Of a stretch of DNA of 64,000 nt, positions 25,895 through 55,081 are shown one piece after another. The translations under genes and the position numbers were made by a program. How positions within the stretch are numbered: the first letter of the stretch is position 1; each line of letters opens with the position of its first letter. Below the pieces are notes generated by a model, which saw only the letters and a list, made by a program, of their open reading frames with translations, had not been told where the DNA came from and ran no database searches. The stretch is from assembly GCF_034702125.1 (NCBI RefSeq), contig NC_085869.1, forward strand, positions 17,617,544 to 17,681,543, given 5' to 3'. This DNA comes from Engraulis encrasicolus (lineage: Eukaryota; Chordata; Actinopteri; Clupeiformes; Engraulidae).

Positions 25895-26832
25895 ATAGCC
25901 GGCAAAAAAAATCTAGGGCAGAATAAGGATAATCACACTGATAATCGCTTTGATACGTCCGTCCAGAGTGAAGATTTAGGAGATTAAAGTCTGTCTAATC
26001 ATTTGCACCAGAGCTGTGAATCACATTAGGAGGAAAATGGGCCTGCCTGCCCCCATGGAGCGCTGTTGTTTAGCAGGCGGCAAAGAGGAGTGATTGGACA
26101 CAGATATGGTTCTGTGAGTGGATTACAAAGAACAAGGATGGATGTGTGGAACCAGTGGGAAAAAAACACACACACACAAGCGAGGCAGAGAGCAAAAAAC
26201 AAGACCAGGATATGGCTAAGTGCTCAGCTGTGCCACAGATGAGAGATTTTAAGGCTTGTCTGCTGAGGTTGTATTGTTTGCTGGTCATTTCTTGGGCATA
26301 CTGTTCTGTAGTATATACTGTAGAGATTTTAGTTAGGCCTATATGTGGCTTATTGACAGTGCTGAAGCGAGCACCACTGACACAAACTGACATGTTCTCC
26401 TGACCTCAGAAAACCTAGGGGCTTGCAAGTCTTTTTTTGTCCAAAAACAGAACTATTGTTTCTTTGTTGCTTGTGTTTGTGTATAGTCTCCAGTTTCAGC
26501 ATGACATCCAAAATCTGTGAAACAGAAACCACATATGGTATTTGAACATGTTTGTCAGGGCACTTTGTCTCATGTCATGAAATGACATCGGACACATTAC
26601 GGACCATTATGGAAATCCACAGTTATTTGCAACTATCATGTTTTTCCCACTCTGGCTCCTGCTATGTGCTTATAGTTTTGGAGGCATCAGAGGCAAAAGC
26701 AAATTGGCAAGTCAATACGTACTGACAGGGCTATTTGGATTCCATTTAAAGGTTACAGCTTTTTCCATTGCGGTCACTGTATGGACCAGCAGTCAAATAG
26801 GCTGCTGGCTGGTTCCAGCTAACGTCTATGTA

Positions 26833-27005
26833 CAGGAGCGGCGCTATTGGGTGGGCAAAAGAAGGGCATTTGCCCCTGGGCCCAGGGCCCTCCCGTAATG
26901 GTGTTGGGGGTCCTATTATGACCTTGGAAGGCAGTTATGGCAGGTATGGAGGGTCCATATCTGAGTTTTGCCCTGGGCCCCTATGTACAATTTGTTCCAC
27001 TATTG
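26833..27005 (-). mobile_element. hAT-like MITE, family 3 copy a
   Basis: Aligns along its whole length with the reverse complement of 38194-38355 (AGGGCATTTGCCCCTGGG, then GGGCCCTC). The flanks TCTATGTA and TCCATGCA match at six of eight bases, a worn duplication. Confidence 0.7.
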
Positions 27006-27152
27006 TCCATGCATACTCTCTGTCCCCAGCCGTGATGTTATCAGAGAATACCATGAGTACCATTTAGCAAATTGCTGTTGTTGGGCATTAAAAATACCAA
27101 TGTGACTACATTGCAAAGCTTTCCCTTAATAACACAGAGGATAGCGTATCAT

Positions 27153-27480
27153 CTCCTCTTCCTCCTCCTCCTCCTCCTCCTCCTCCTCCTCCTCCTACTA
27201 CTACTACTACTCACCACTTGATTGCATGCCAGTGTGGTGTAGGTAGAAAGTAATGTAGGGGCCATGCGTAGGGAGGGAATATATATTTGCTACTACCACT
27301 ACCACTATAGTAGTATTCGTAGAGTAGTAGTAGGCCTAGTAGTATACTAGGCCAACTACTACTCTACGAATACTACTACTTCTACTACTACTAGGCCTAC
27401 TACTCAGCACTTGATTGCATGTGAGTGAGGTGTAGGTGGTGGTGAGTGGGAAGCTACAGTAAGTAGTGTAGGGGGCATGC
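27153..27480. repeat. CTC/CTA microsatellite with palindrome and direct repeat
   Basis: CTC units (27153-27196) pass into CTA units. A direct repeat CTTGATTGCATG...GGTGTAGGT...TGTAGGGGCCATG occurs at 27209-27270 and again at 27401-27480. Between them an inverted repeat (27308-27376) pairs TAGTATTCGTAGAGTAGTAG with its complement around a GGCC-rich centre. Confidence 0.8.
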
Positions 27481-27947
27481 ACCAGGGGTGGGTACCCAAC
27501 CCGGCACCCCACCCCACCCAGCACCCCACTCAAACCGGCACACCACGCTCCTCCATTAGGGGCCATAAAGCATTAATTGAGTGGCACAGACGGTGCCCAG
27601 TCAGGCCCTCTGTGATCCACTGACGCCCCCACATTCCAGCCCAGCAGGACGGCTTTGGAAGGAGCGTGGGGCAGGAATGCCGCTTGCATTCCATTCAGCC
27701 CCTTGCGTTGCGTTCCCTTAGTTAACTTAGCCCTTGGCCGGTGGTGGTGTAGTGTTCACAAAGGCATGCCTCCAAACGCCCCCGGCATGGAGCTGCGGGT
27801 CAACGAAGCGGGCTATTCCCACCCTTCGGCCGGGAAGGAGTGCTGAGAGATATGTTAACAATCAGCAGCCAAAAAATGTATAAAAGCTGCAGCTGAGGGG
27901 GGTTGGAAAAAAAAGTCGACTCATGAGGACCATATGAGAGGTACTGC

Positions 27948-28219
27948 CACGGCCGGATTAATGCACAGGCTAGATATGGCTGCAGTCTAGGGGTCCCCAC
28001 CTGCCAGGGGGGCCCTGATTGGCCAAAAGTGAAACATTGCAGAATTGTGACAAGATGCAATACTTGAAAATGAATCTGTCCTGTTGAATACAGTTAGTAG
28101 ACATGCTATCCTTAATTCATACCTCGTAATCTATGTAAATTTGTCTCAACATTTCCCTTCCGTGGGGCCCCACAGCAACCGGTAGCCTAGGGGCCCCAGG
28201 CCATCTTAATCCGGCCCTA
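27948..28219 (+). mobile_element. hAT-like MITE, family 4 copy a (272 bp)
   Basis: Ends are CACGGCCGGATTAATG and CTTAATCCGGCCCTA, diverged from the CAGGGCCGGATTAA consensus. Perfect 8-bp duplication GGTACTGC at 27940-27947 and 28220-28227. The same 272-bp element is inserted in mid1 intron 8 at 50367-50638. Confidence 0.85.
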
Positions 28220-28693
28220 GGTACTGCCTAAACAATCTCATGACAAAATGTATCAGAGGATGGGAAGTGTGTGACAAATGAGCTCTCCATTCAGGTGTTA
28301 TGATTATCTCTCAGCAGGGTCTAACGGGTGACAAATGATCTACTGTTAGGAGCAAAATGTTACAGTGAAGAATGGAGAGCACGGGATGTTGTGTTGGAGT
28401 GATGTTGGGTGCTTTTAGAGATGCTCCACAAAACTTTTAGCTGCCACTGTGTTTTTCATGTATTGTTGTAAGTTCTGTTCTGTTTTTGTTCATGTTGTGA
28501 GTGTATTACAAAAAGAACCGGCTGCACTTTCTGGTCCCGTTAGGCTTTTATGGTGTGTCAGGCCTCTTTTTGACCACACCCACTCCTCTAGATTGCAGCT
28601 AGTCACAAGTGTTACTTCAGAGCTCATAAGTGAACCGTACTGAGACCAAGTCAATGAAGGTCTCAACACGGTTCACTTCCAAGGGGTCTGGGT

Positions 28694-29071
28694 TAGGGGT
28701 GGGCGATATGACGATATTATATCGTGAATCGCGATATTGAGTAAAATATCGTCTCAAATCTGCCAAAGTGTAGAAATCGTATAGATCGTCTTGCAGTGAG
28801 GATGTTTATTATCAGTATCAGAGTGATGTTTTCTCACTTGTGTTGTTGTCTTAACTTTATTCTTTACATTATTGTATTCCAATTGTACACTTTATGAGAG
28901 TATCATCAGTGTGTTAACATTTTATTGACTGCAAATTACAAATTGCAAGTATATGAAAGTTGTTTTTTGTTGTTTTTATTTTTTGGATGGAAGATCGTGA
29001 TAAAAAATCGAAATCGTGATTTCATGTTAAAATATCGTGATACAACATTTTTGCCATATCGCCCACCCCTA
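28694..29071 (+). mobile_element. hAT-like element (TAGGGGTGGGCGATAT termini)
   Basis: Perfect terminal inverted repeat TAGGGGTGGGCGATAT / ATATCGCCCACCCCTA, interior rich in ATCG and ATATCG motifs, and a perfect 8-bp duplication GTCTGGGT at 28686-28693 and 29072-29079. 378 bp, no transposase. Confidence 0.85.
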
Positions 29072-29313
29072 GTCTGGGTACACTTTAGAGCGTTCACACA
29101 TGCACAGACAATTCTGAGTCACAGGTCTGAGTTCACTTAAATGTCTGAAAGGGACCAGGTGTAAAAACCCTATTAGTCTCAATGGGACACTCCTGGCTAA
29201 ATAAAGGAGAAAGGAAATGAAATGGTATTGTGCAACCACTCATACAGTCTGTTGATCTCACATACAAATGTGCATAGAGAGGTGCAGAAGGGGTGGGGGA
29301 GCCATGTGTCAGA

Positions 29314-29445
29314 TTTTTTTTTTTTTTTTTTTTTACTTAGTTTAATGTTTATTTGACATGGACAGAGCACAACATACAGTTGAGCCAGATTATAGCCACA
29401 AGGCAAATTTTCATCTGTAGTTCCTATAGTAGGGCAGACATTTAT
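29314..29445 (-). mobile_element. Retroelement 3' end with poly(A) tail (reverse)
   Basis: On the minus strand the sequence runs to GTCCATGTCAAATAAACATT and ends in a 21-base A tail (T run 29314-29334). It looks like a 5'-truncated LINE or processed 3' end. The clade cannot be settled here. Confidence 0.5.
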
Positions 29446-29723
29446 GTTAAGTTAAAAATATGATTAGAATTAATAATAATACAAAAACATAACAAGTAAT
29501 GGGTGGGACTATGTGCAGATATACGTAGATTTTGGCACCGTTGTTGGATGTTGTTAGGCAACCAAACAGTTAAAAATGCATCCAGTGGGAGCTGTCCAAG
29601 TGAACCTTTAGCGACTTTTGTCCAGCAGTTGAACTTACATATACCCCGTTTTGGCTCTGAGAGGTGATGGATTTTGGCTGGATAGCTGGAATGGCTGGAT
29701 GGATGTGGCACATTGTGATGTAA

Positions 29724-30055
29724 TGTGTTGGTGGTGTGATGTGGTGTGATGTGGTGTGATGTGGTGTGATGTGGTGCGGTGTGGTGTGGTGTGGTGTGGT
29801 GTGGTGTGGTGTGATGTGGAGGCAGGTGGAGGGATAGAGAGATGCAGGCTGTATAAACTGGTGCCATTGCTGAAAATGAATGAATGAATGACTGAAAAAA
29901 TGTCAGCAAAGTCAACAGACTTATGTAGAGGGTCACAGTGACAGGTTGGTAACACTGAGGAATTTGTGTTGTGGTGTGGTCTGATGTGGTGTGGTATGAT
30001 GTGGTGTGTTGTGGTGTGGTCTGATGTGGTGTGGTATGATGTGGTGTGGTGTGGA
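29724..30055. repeat. GTGATGTGGT-type minisatellite, two blocks
   Basis: Block 1 (29724-29817) and block 2 (29968-30052) are built from GTGTGATGTG/GTGGTGTGGT decamers. Each block is followed by GGAGGCAGGTGGAG...AGAGATGCAGGCTGT (29817-29851 and 30053-30081), so a segment of about 236 bp was duplicated. Confidence 0.85.
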
Positions 30056-30613
30056 GGCAGGTGGAGAGATGCAGGCTGTGTGCTCTGCTCCACGTCCACA
30101 TGAGCGAGCGAGCCTCTCTGCTGTGCTGTCTCTCTCTGACGGTAGTCCCGCTCTGCACCACGCTGCGTGTCATCACTTATTCTCCTCCTTAATCTCCGCT
30201 GATAGAGCTGTGGAAAGTTCCCGCACCCGCGACCGCACCAGAGTGATGGGATGTGGAGAAACCGTAACGTCATGTAGAGTGAGGCAGAGTTAAACTCTGA
30301 GAGACAGGAAGAAGATACAGTAGAGAAGAGATTCGGGAGATATACCGTACAGTAGGTCCAGTTGGAAATGTTGGGAGGACTCTGACCAGGCCACACGAAA
30401 GCTGGATAACCTCTGAGGACTTCATCCAAGAGACTTTCCTGTCTTGTGCACCTTTTTTTCTATCCCTCTCCTCTACTGTGCAGTCCTTTCCCCACAGACT
30501 TTTCTTTGTCTACCCCTCTCTCTATCTTTCAATCTCTCGTACTGTCCCTCACTCAGGATTACCCTGCGCCTTCTGTCACTCTTATTCTCTCTCTCTCCCT
30601 CCTCTTCCTCCTC

Positions 30614-31107
<494 letters not shown>

Positions 31108-32520
31108 ACACATGCAGTCTGTCTCTCCCCCACTCTCTGCTACTCTCTGAGATGCTCAGTGTGCTCAGGGCTGGTGTTTGTGTGTGTTGCCACTGGATGT
31201 GGGATTAGTGGGTTATGGACAGCCATGCCATCTGGATATCCATGCCTGCTGCTGCAAGAGGAGTGTTTTTCCTCTAAATGCGCTTTGCTTTTTTGGGTCA
31301 GAAGTTCCACGCCGGTCAAAATGTCTGTGCCGCAGCTCAAAATGGGACGAAATCCATCGGTGGGTAAAAGTGTGAAGTGTGCTGTAGTTGGTGGTGCGAG
31401 TGGGGAAAGCTTTCTAGTGAACAGCCAGCATTCAACGGGGCTGCTCATGGAGCGCTTTCCCCCCCCATGTGCTCTTCTGTGCTCTTTTCTCTCGTCTCTC
31501 ATGCTGCTGATGTACTGTAGTGTATGTGGAGATAGCTATCCCGTCAGTAAATCACCTCTAATATTAAATGCAGGTGTTATGTTTGGAGGAGTTTGATGTC
31601 AGTCTGCAAGTATGCAACTTTTTGGTCTTGTGCCAGGCTATTTTTCAGACATGTTGAGACATGTTTTACAATTAATTATTCATTGTCAAAGGTACTCATG
31701 TTGACATTAAATATGTCCTATGTTTGTGAAAGGACTCTGTGGACTGGATACCATGAATTTAACACGAAACTATGCTATGTACAGTACAGCTTTGCTGCAT
31801 GCAGCACATGTTTTGCACTGAGCCCTCTGAGCTCTCGTTTAAATGTTTTAAAAGGGCACACATGTTGGCACATGTTTGTTTTGAAAAGCACAATAAGTAG
31901 TTGCATGTCCCAGCAGGGAATGCATGACTGTTTAATTTTATTTCCCAATGAAATAAAATGTCACGTTGCAACATTTGTGATATCCAATGATGAGAAACTG
32001 ACCCATCAGTTGAAAAAAAAAAAAAGATCACTGAACCCACAGTGTCCCAAAATGCCGGCAGTACAGTGCAACGCCTGGGACAGACTCCTGGGACCGCCCG
32101 GAACAATTCGCTCTTGTATTCCAAAATGTGGACTGTAGCGAGCTGCTCAGCCTTGTTGAATGGACTCCAGTTAACGATCCCTGGCCCACTGGCCGACCAG
32201 CCGGGCAGCATAATTGCTGCATCTTTTGCCACTTCAAAGAGCGCCCGGCCCGGCCCGGCCCGACCCGACCCGACACCGCTTGGGCCTGTCTGGTCTGATA
32301 ATGAGCTTTAACTCCACTTCACACTTAATGAGTGAAGGTAGAGTTAACCCGGTGAAAAGAAAAGAGAAGTGGCCACAGCCTTGCCTCGCCTGCCCCGCTC
32401 TTGCTCGCAGCTGTGGTGTCTGTCAGGGCCAACGCTAACAAAGGCTTAGTGTACGGCAAGTGCGTGGAAATCCTGCACTGAGCAGTCATGACCAAGCCTT
32501 CTGCTTCACTGAACCATATG

Positions 32521-32671
32521 CAGGGCAGCCGAGGGGGGGTTATATTGTCCTGGGCCCAGGAAGAGAGGGGGTCCAGAATTGAGTTCTCATTGCACTGTAT
32601 GTACTGTATTGCGTGGGGGGCCCTTTCATATGACTTTGTCCCGTGCCTGGCCAATGCAGTCAACAGCCCTG
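32521..32671 (-). mobile_element. hAT-like MITE, family 1 copy d, with TSD
   Basis: Bounded by CAGGGCAGCC and CAACAGCCCTG. Flanks ACCATATG (32513-32520) and ACCGTATG (32672-32679) are an 8-bp duplication with one change. The phrase GGCATGGCCACC then occurs twice just downstream. Confidence 0.75.
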
Positions 32672-33363
32672 ACCGTATGGCATGGCCACCCTATGGGCCC
32701 TGACCGTAATGGCATGGCCACCTTATGGACTTGCAGACTCATGCTAAACAAGCTGCTATACATGTGTGTGTGTACAGAATGCCTTGTTTTTGACAAGGTA
32801 TCTTCCTCTTCCTCTTCCTCTCCACACATTGCATAACCAATGCTGCATGCGTTCAGAAAGGTCTTGCATAATATATAGGGAGGTTGATTTGTTTAGAGTT
32901 TGTTCCCCTGAGTAGCTTTGGGGACAGGAAAGCTGGGCAGAATCATCAAAGCTGAAAAGGGGCGTAATTATATCAGCCACCATGACATGAAAATACATTT
33001 TCAGAGCCTTTGTGTTCTTGTTCTGTCTTTTTCAAAGTAAGTGTATTCATGATACGATACTCTGCATCTGAAAGGTTGAGTCCTTTTTTGTGTGTCTCAG
33101 TGAAGATGCCTTTGTTTAACAATCTACGTTCTATGGGTCAGAACAATGTTTGGATTGTAGGCCTACATAACTTGATAATGAACAAGGTGTCTATGTGTAC
33201 AGTATATTGCCTCTTGTATCTTGTTTAGGTTTTGTTTGTATATCTACTGTATACTATGTTCTTATTCAATTGTGCCCTGTAAATGCTGACAGTGCCCCCA
33301 TTTAATTTGAACATCTTACTGGGTTTTTAAATCAGTTTCTTCTCTTGAACTCTCTCCCTCCTA

Positions 33364-33385
33364 CCCCCCCCCCCCCCCCCCTTTT

Positions 33386-33431
<46 letters not shown>
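33364..33431. repeat. Poly-C and (TC)n tract near the acceptor
   Basis: A run of about 20 C bases followed by about 20 TC units. It lies 58 bp upstream of the acceptor used by the first coding exon. Confidence 0.95.
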
Positions 33432-33433
<2 letters not shown>

Positions 33434-33489
33434 CACCACTCACTCATCACATCTTAAAGTGAATTCTGCATTATCTCCCGTTCCCACAG

Positions 33490-52060
<18,571 letters not shown>

Positions 52061-52196
52061 CAATAAATAAATAAATAAACATCTGAACATTTCCAGAATC
52101 TCACTCACAGAATGCTCTTGCACAAAAAAAGAACTATTTCTCACTCGACCGTGGAGAAGACTAATGTTCCTCCAGCTGTACAAAGTAGAAATTGAA

Positions 52197-52206
52197 AATA
52201 AATAAA
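52197..52206 (+). promoter_or_regulatory. mid1: Candidate mid1 polyadenylation signal
   Basis: Overlapping AATAAA hexamers 137 nt after the stop, followed by TTGATTTTAATTATTGAG. An earlier AATAAA directly after the stop (52062-52067) seems too close. Longer 3' UTR use cannot be excluded. Confidence 0.4.
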
Positions 52207-53283
52207 CAAAGCCTTGATTTTAATTATTGAGACCACCATACTCAGATGGTTCATTAGTTTGATTAGAGAACATTATTTATTGAAATGAAAAAAAAAAACA
52301 AGTAATTGGACATTAGAAGTTATTTTCCGCTTTGGGCTTTGCACATCTTTTGTGTTCATGCAGTTTTATTGAGCTCTCCATGGAGGCATTATTTCCGTAG
52401 CTCTACTGAAGCAAGCTAATGTGAAATTGTACTGTTGTGACAAACCCATTTTTGTTGAATAATTATTGTCAACATATGTGAATATGCAGTGTACTATATG
52501 TACTACTTAGGCTATTGTTCATTTCGAATTTAGAAGTGAATGGTCAAATAATTGTTTGTAATTTTAATAATCAGCTTACAAGTGGCAGTTTGTCATTTGT
52601 TAGAATTATATTTCAGAGGTACACATACAAATTCAAATCCCTAATACCACTTTTGGTCACAACGTGTTTATAAATTACACATAAATGGTTTCCACATGTC
52701 TGTTCTGTAGGCCTACGGTACATGTTGTACTGCAGCCATTTCTTGAAATGAAAAATATTGCACTATATTAAAAAAAACCCTGCTTTAATAATAATGCATT
52801 ATTGTGCTGACCGAATGTGCAATACCATGTGGGATAACATTGTGCTTCATGATATTTCCTACAGGCAGATTTGTCCAGTTATTGACTTTGGTGATACAAG
52901 TGCAAAGCAAACACCTATATGTCAGCTTGACAAGATTCCTTTTGACATGTCCATTTGCTCGGCTTTTGTGTTATCGCTGGGGTCTCCTGGGTCTCTTTTC
53001 AACTGTGCGAGACCAAACATGGCTGAACTCACACTGACCTTTCCTTCAGTTGGCCCTGAGACACAGATCAGGATGACGTGACCGGCGACGGCGTGCTATG
53101 CTGTAGGTTGTCCTTGTGGTGCGGTGTCACAGACATCTCTCTCCTGAGTCAGTGAACATGTGCAGCGTCTTCCATTCCTCCTTGTCAAGCTGCATCTTGA
53201 AAATATGTTTGTATCGTTGATGTCATAGCCATAGCCTACTTAGTAGGCTATACAGAGATATATACTGCGTATAGAGATGGAGT

Positions 53284-53412
53284 CTGCACACTTCAAATCC
53301 TTTTTTCTTTATTTTTTTTTTTATTCCATGGGAGGATAAGGATGACGTTTCGACTGTTATCTTCATCAGATTCTCTGAAAAAAACAAAGAAAAAAGGATT
53401 TTCGGTGTGCAG
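53284..53412 (-). mobile_element. Fold-back element D with hammerhead-like core
   Basis: Arms CTGCACACTTCAAATCC and its inverse GGATTTTCGGTGTGCAG, each extended by TTTTTTCTTT/AAAGAAAAAA. The minus strand core (53344-53369) reads CTGATGA, A, stem GAT/GTC around AACA, GAAAC, GTC. Confidence 0.6.
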
Positions 53413-54030
53413 ATTTCAAGTGTCTTGCACCTTTTGGGATGTGCAGTCTTCACCTTCAGCTATGTAGAGAATATAGCCACAATTTTAAGGCGCAATCACA
53501 GAAGTTTCAAAACACCACAAATTCAAATCAGGGGTGGCTCAGATATGTAGTTTGTATCTTGTTATTTTGCCAGTGTTCAGAAATGATCTTGAGCTTAATT
53601 ATAGGAACTTTTAGGGTATGGGTAAAGCCAGCACAACAAACACAACTTCTAATCATGGATTTGTACAGTTGTCTATATATAGCCTAACCCCTGGGCATGA
53701 TCCTAAAAAAAATCAAATGTCTGATCCGGTCTGGTAGGTCAACCACCCCAGTCGCTCTGAGTTGAACATTTTCAGAGGACAGTTATTGACTATCACTCCA
53801 CATGGCCCAATGTGACATAGCCAAGTTGCATCAGCACAGTGTAACAAATAAGGCAACCATTCTGTATCTGATGTAAGATATGGAAAAAAGAAAGCAATGA
53901 AGAATCCACGAATGATCGAAAGAAAGGCGCGGAGGAAGAAATAATTTTTCTTGAGAACATTCTTTACAGCAAAAGTAAACAAAATGGAACCAACAACAAG
54001 CCTTTCACTTGATTTTTGTTTCTGTTTTTT

Positions 54031-54309
54031 GGTTACACTTTATTTTAGCCTAATGGTTCACTTTTACAGTGGATCTACCACATTAGGTAGGCTACAGTAT
54101 AATAACATATTAAACGATAACAATATTAAATACCATGCAATACAAGTGTAACACCATATACCAATTTTGTACATCTGGGGTTAGGGTTAGGGTTGGTACA
54201 TGGTAATACACTGGTGGTATTAAATATTGTTACACTGATTATTACACTGTAGGCCTACCTAATGTGGTAGATCCACTGTAATAGTGAACCATTAAAATAA
54301 AGTGTTACC
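54031..54309. mobile_element. Long-armed MITE (GGTTACACTTTATTTTA)
   Basis: Left arm GGTTACACTTTATTTTA with GTGGATCTACCACATTAGG is inverted at the right end, about 70 bp each. The centre contains three GGGTTA units. Confidence 0.75.
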
Positions 54310-54840
54310 TTTTTGCACATCTTGTTTGCCCCCAGCAAAATAAGGACAGATAGCCTCAGAACTCACCGTAGGTCTCTGTACGAACAATTCCAGTCCATTA
54401 CAAACACTGTTCCAATAGGCACAGATTCATTGGGCTATATGGACATATACTTAGGGTCCTCTGACGGACCACTTTAATGAAAGCCTTGATAGCAGCAGCA
54501 TCCCCATGGAATCACACATGGCAAGCAATGTGCCACTGTGTCTTTGAAATCACATGGCAAGGTAAAGACCCTTGATACTCACCACTTCAACCCTCTGATG
54601 CTTGAACGTTTGACTGCACCTGACTGCAACAACAAAAAAGAAGGTAGGTTTTTTTAAAGAGGGAACATGGTTTGAAATTGCATTGACAACACAGTAAGAT
54701 GCCAGTCATTACACCACTAGGAATCTCAATAGGCCTCAGGACATCAGAGCGAGGGCGACATCTAACGGTTAGACATATAAACATCATAGAAGTGTTTTCA
54801 CTAATGATGCTGGTGGGCGGGGCCACGCCGCTTACGTAGC

Positions 54841-54913
54841 GACGTACACGTCACGTCATGTGGAACGTGAGAAGCAGGAACTAGTGTGATGACGTTGAAT
54901 GTTGACAGAGACG
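54841..54913 (+). promoter_or_regulatory. cog3: cog3 core promoter / 5' UTR
   Basis: TATA-less and CpG-containing. Two overlapping CACGTCA motifs (54847-54853 and 54852-54858) resemble CRE/UPRE half sites bound by ATF6, XBP1 and CREB3-type factors. Another GATGACGT lies at 54888. The start site is not determinable. Confidence 0.4.
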
Positions 54914-55081
54914 ATGGCGTCCATGGATCAGTCTCTTTCAGATTTAACTGACAAGGAAACGCGTGAAAAGTTGTCATTATGGGACCGACGGAGTGATCCC
55001 ATGGCTCCACTATCAGAAAAACAAACAGACTCTATTCTGGAAATACGAACGGCAGCTGAAACACTACCCATTCCATCAGAG
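54914..55081 (+). CDS. cog3: cog3 exon 1
   Basis: 168 nt, 56 codons, ending LPIPSE|GTGAGT. Confidence 0.93.

Larger units (their letters stand above)
22561..30000. other. Non-coding interval with dispersed repeats
   Basis: No gene is recognised. Supported content: palindromic repeat copy 2 (24362-24485), hAT-like elements (25377-25894 with a nested SINE, 26833-27005, 27948-28219, 28694-29071), a CTC/CTA microsatellite with a palindrome (27153-27480), a reverse retroelement tail (29314-29445) and a GTG-rich minisatellite (29724-30055). Confidence 0.55.
52207..54840. other. Intergenic region between mid1 and cog3
   Basis: No gene recognised. Holds fold-back element D (53284-53412) and a long-armed MITE (54031-54309). 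The rest may include a longer mid1 3' UTR. Confidence 0.6.

Noticed and set aside
29442..30429. 244- and 264-residue minus-strand frames with His-Thr-Thr repeats
   Set aside because: They come from the GTGATGTGGT minisatellite. Outside it there is no conserved protein sequence.
54179..54201. Interstitial telomere or chromosome fusion point
   Set aside because: Only about three GGGTTA units, and they lie inside a MITE.
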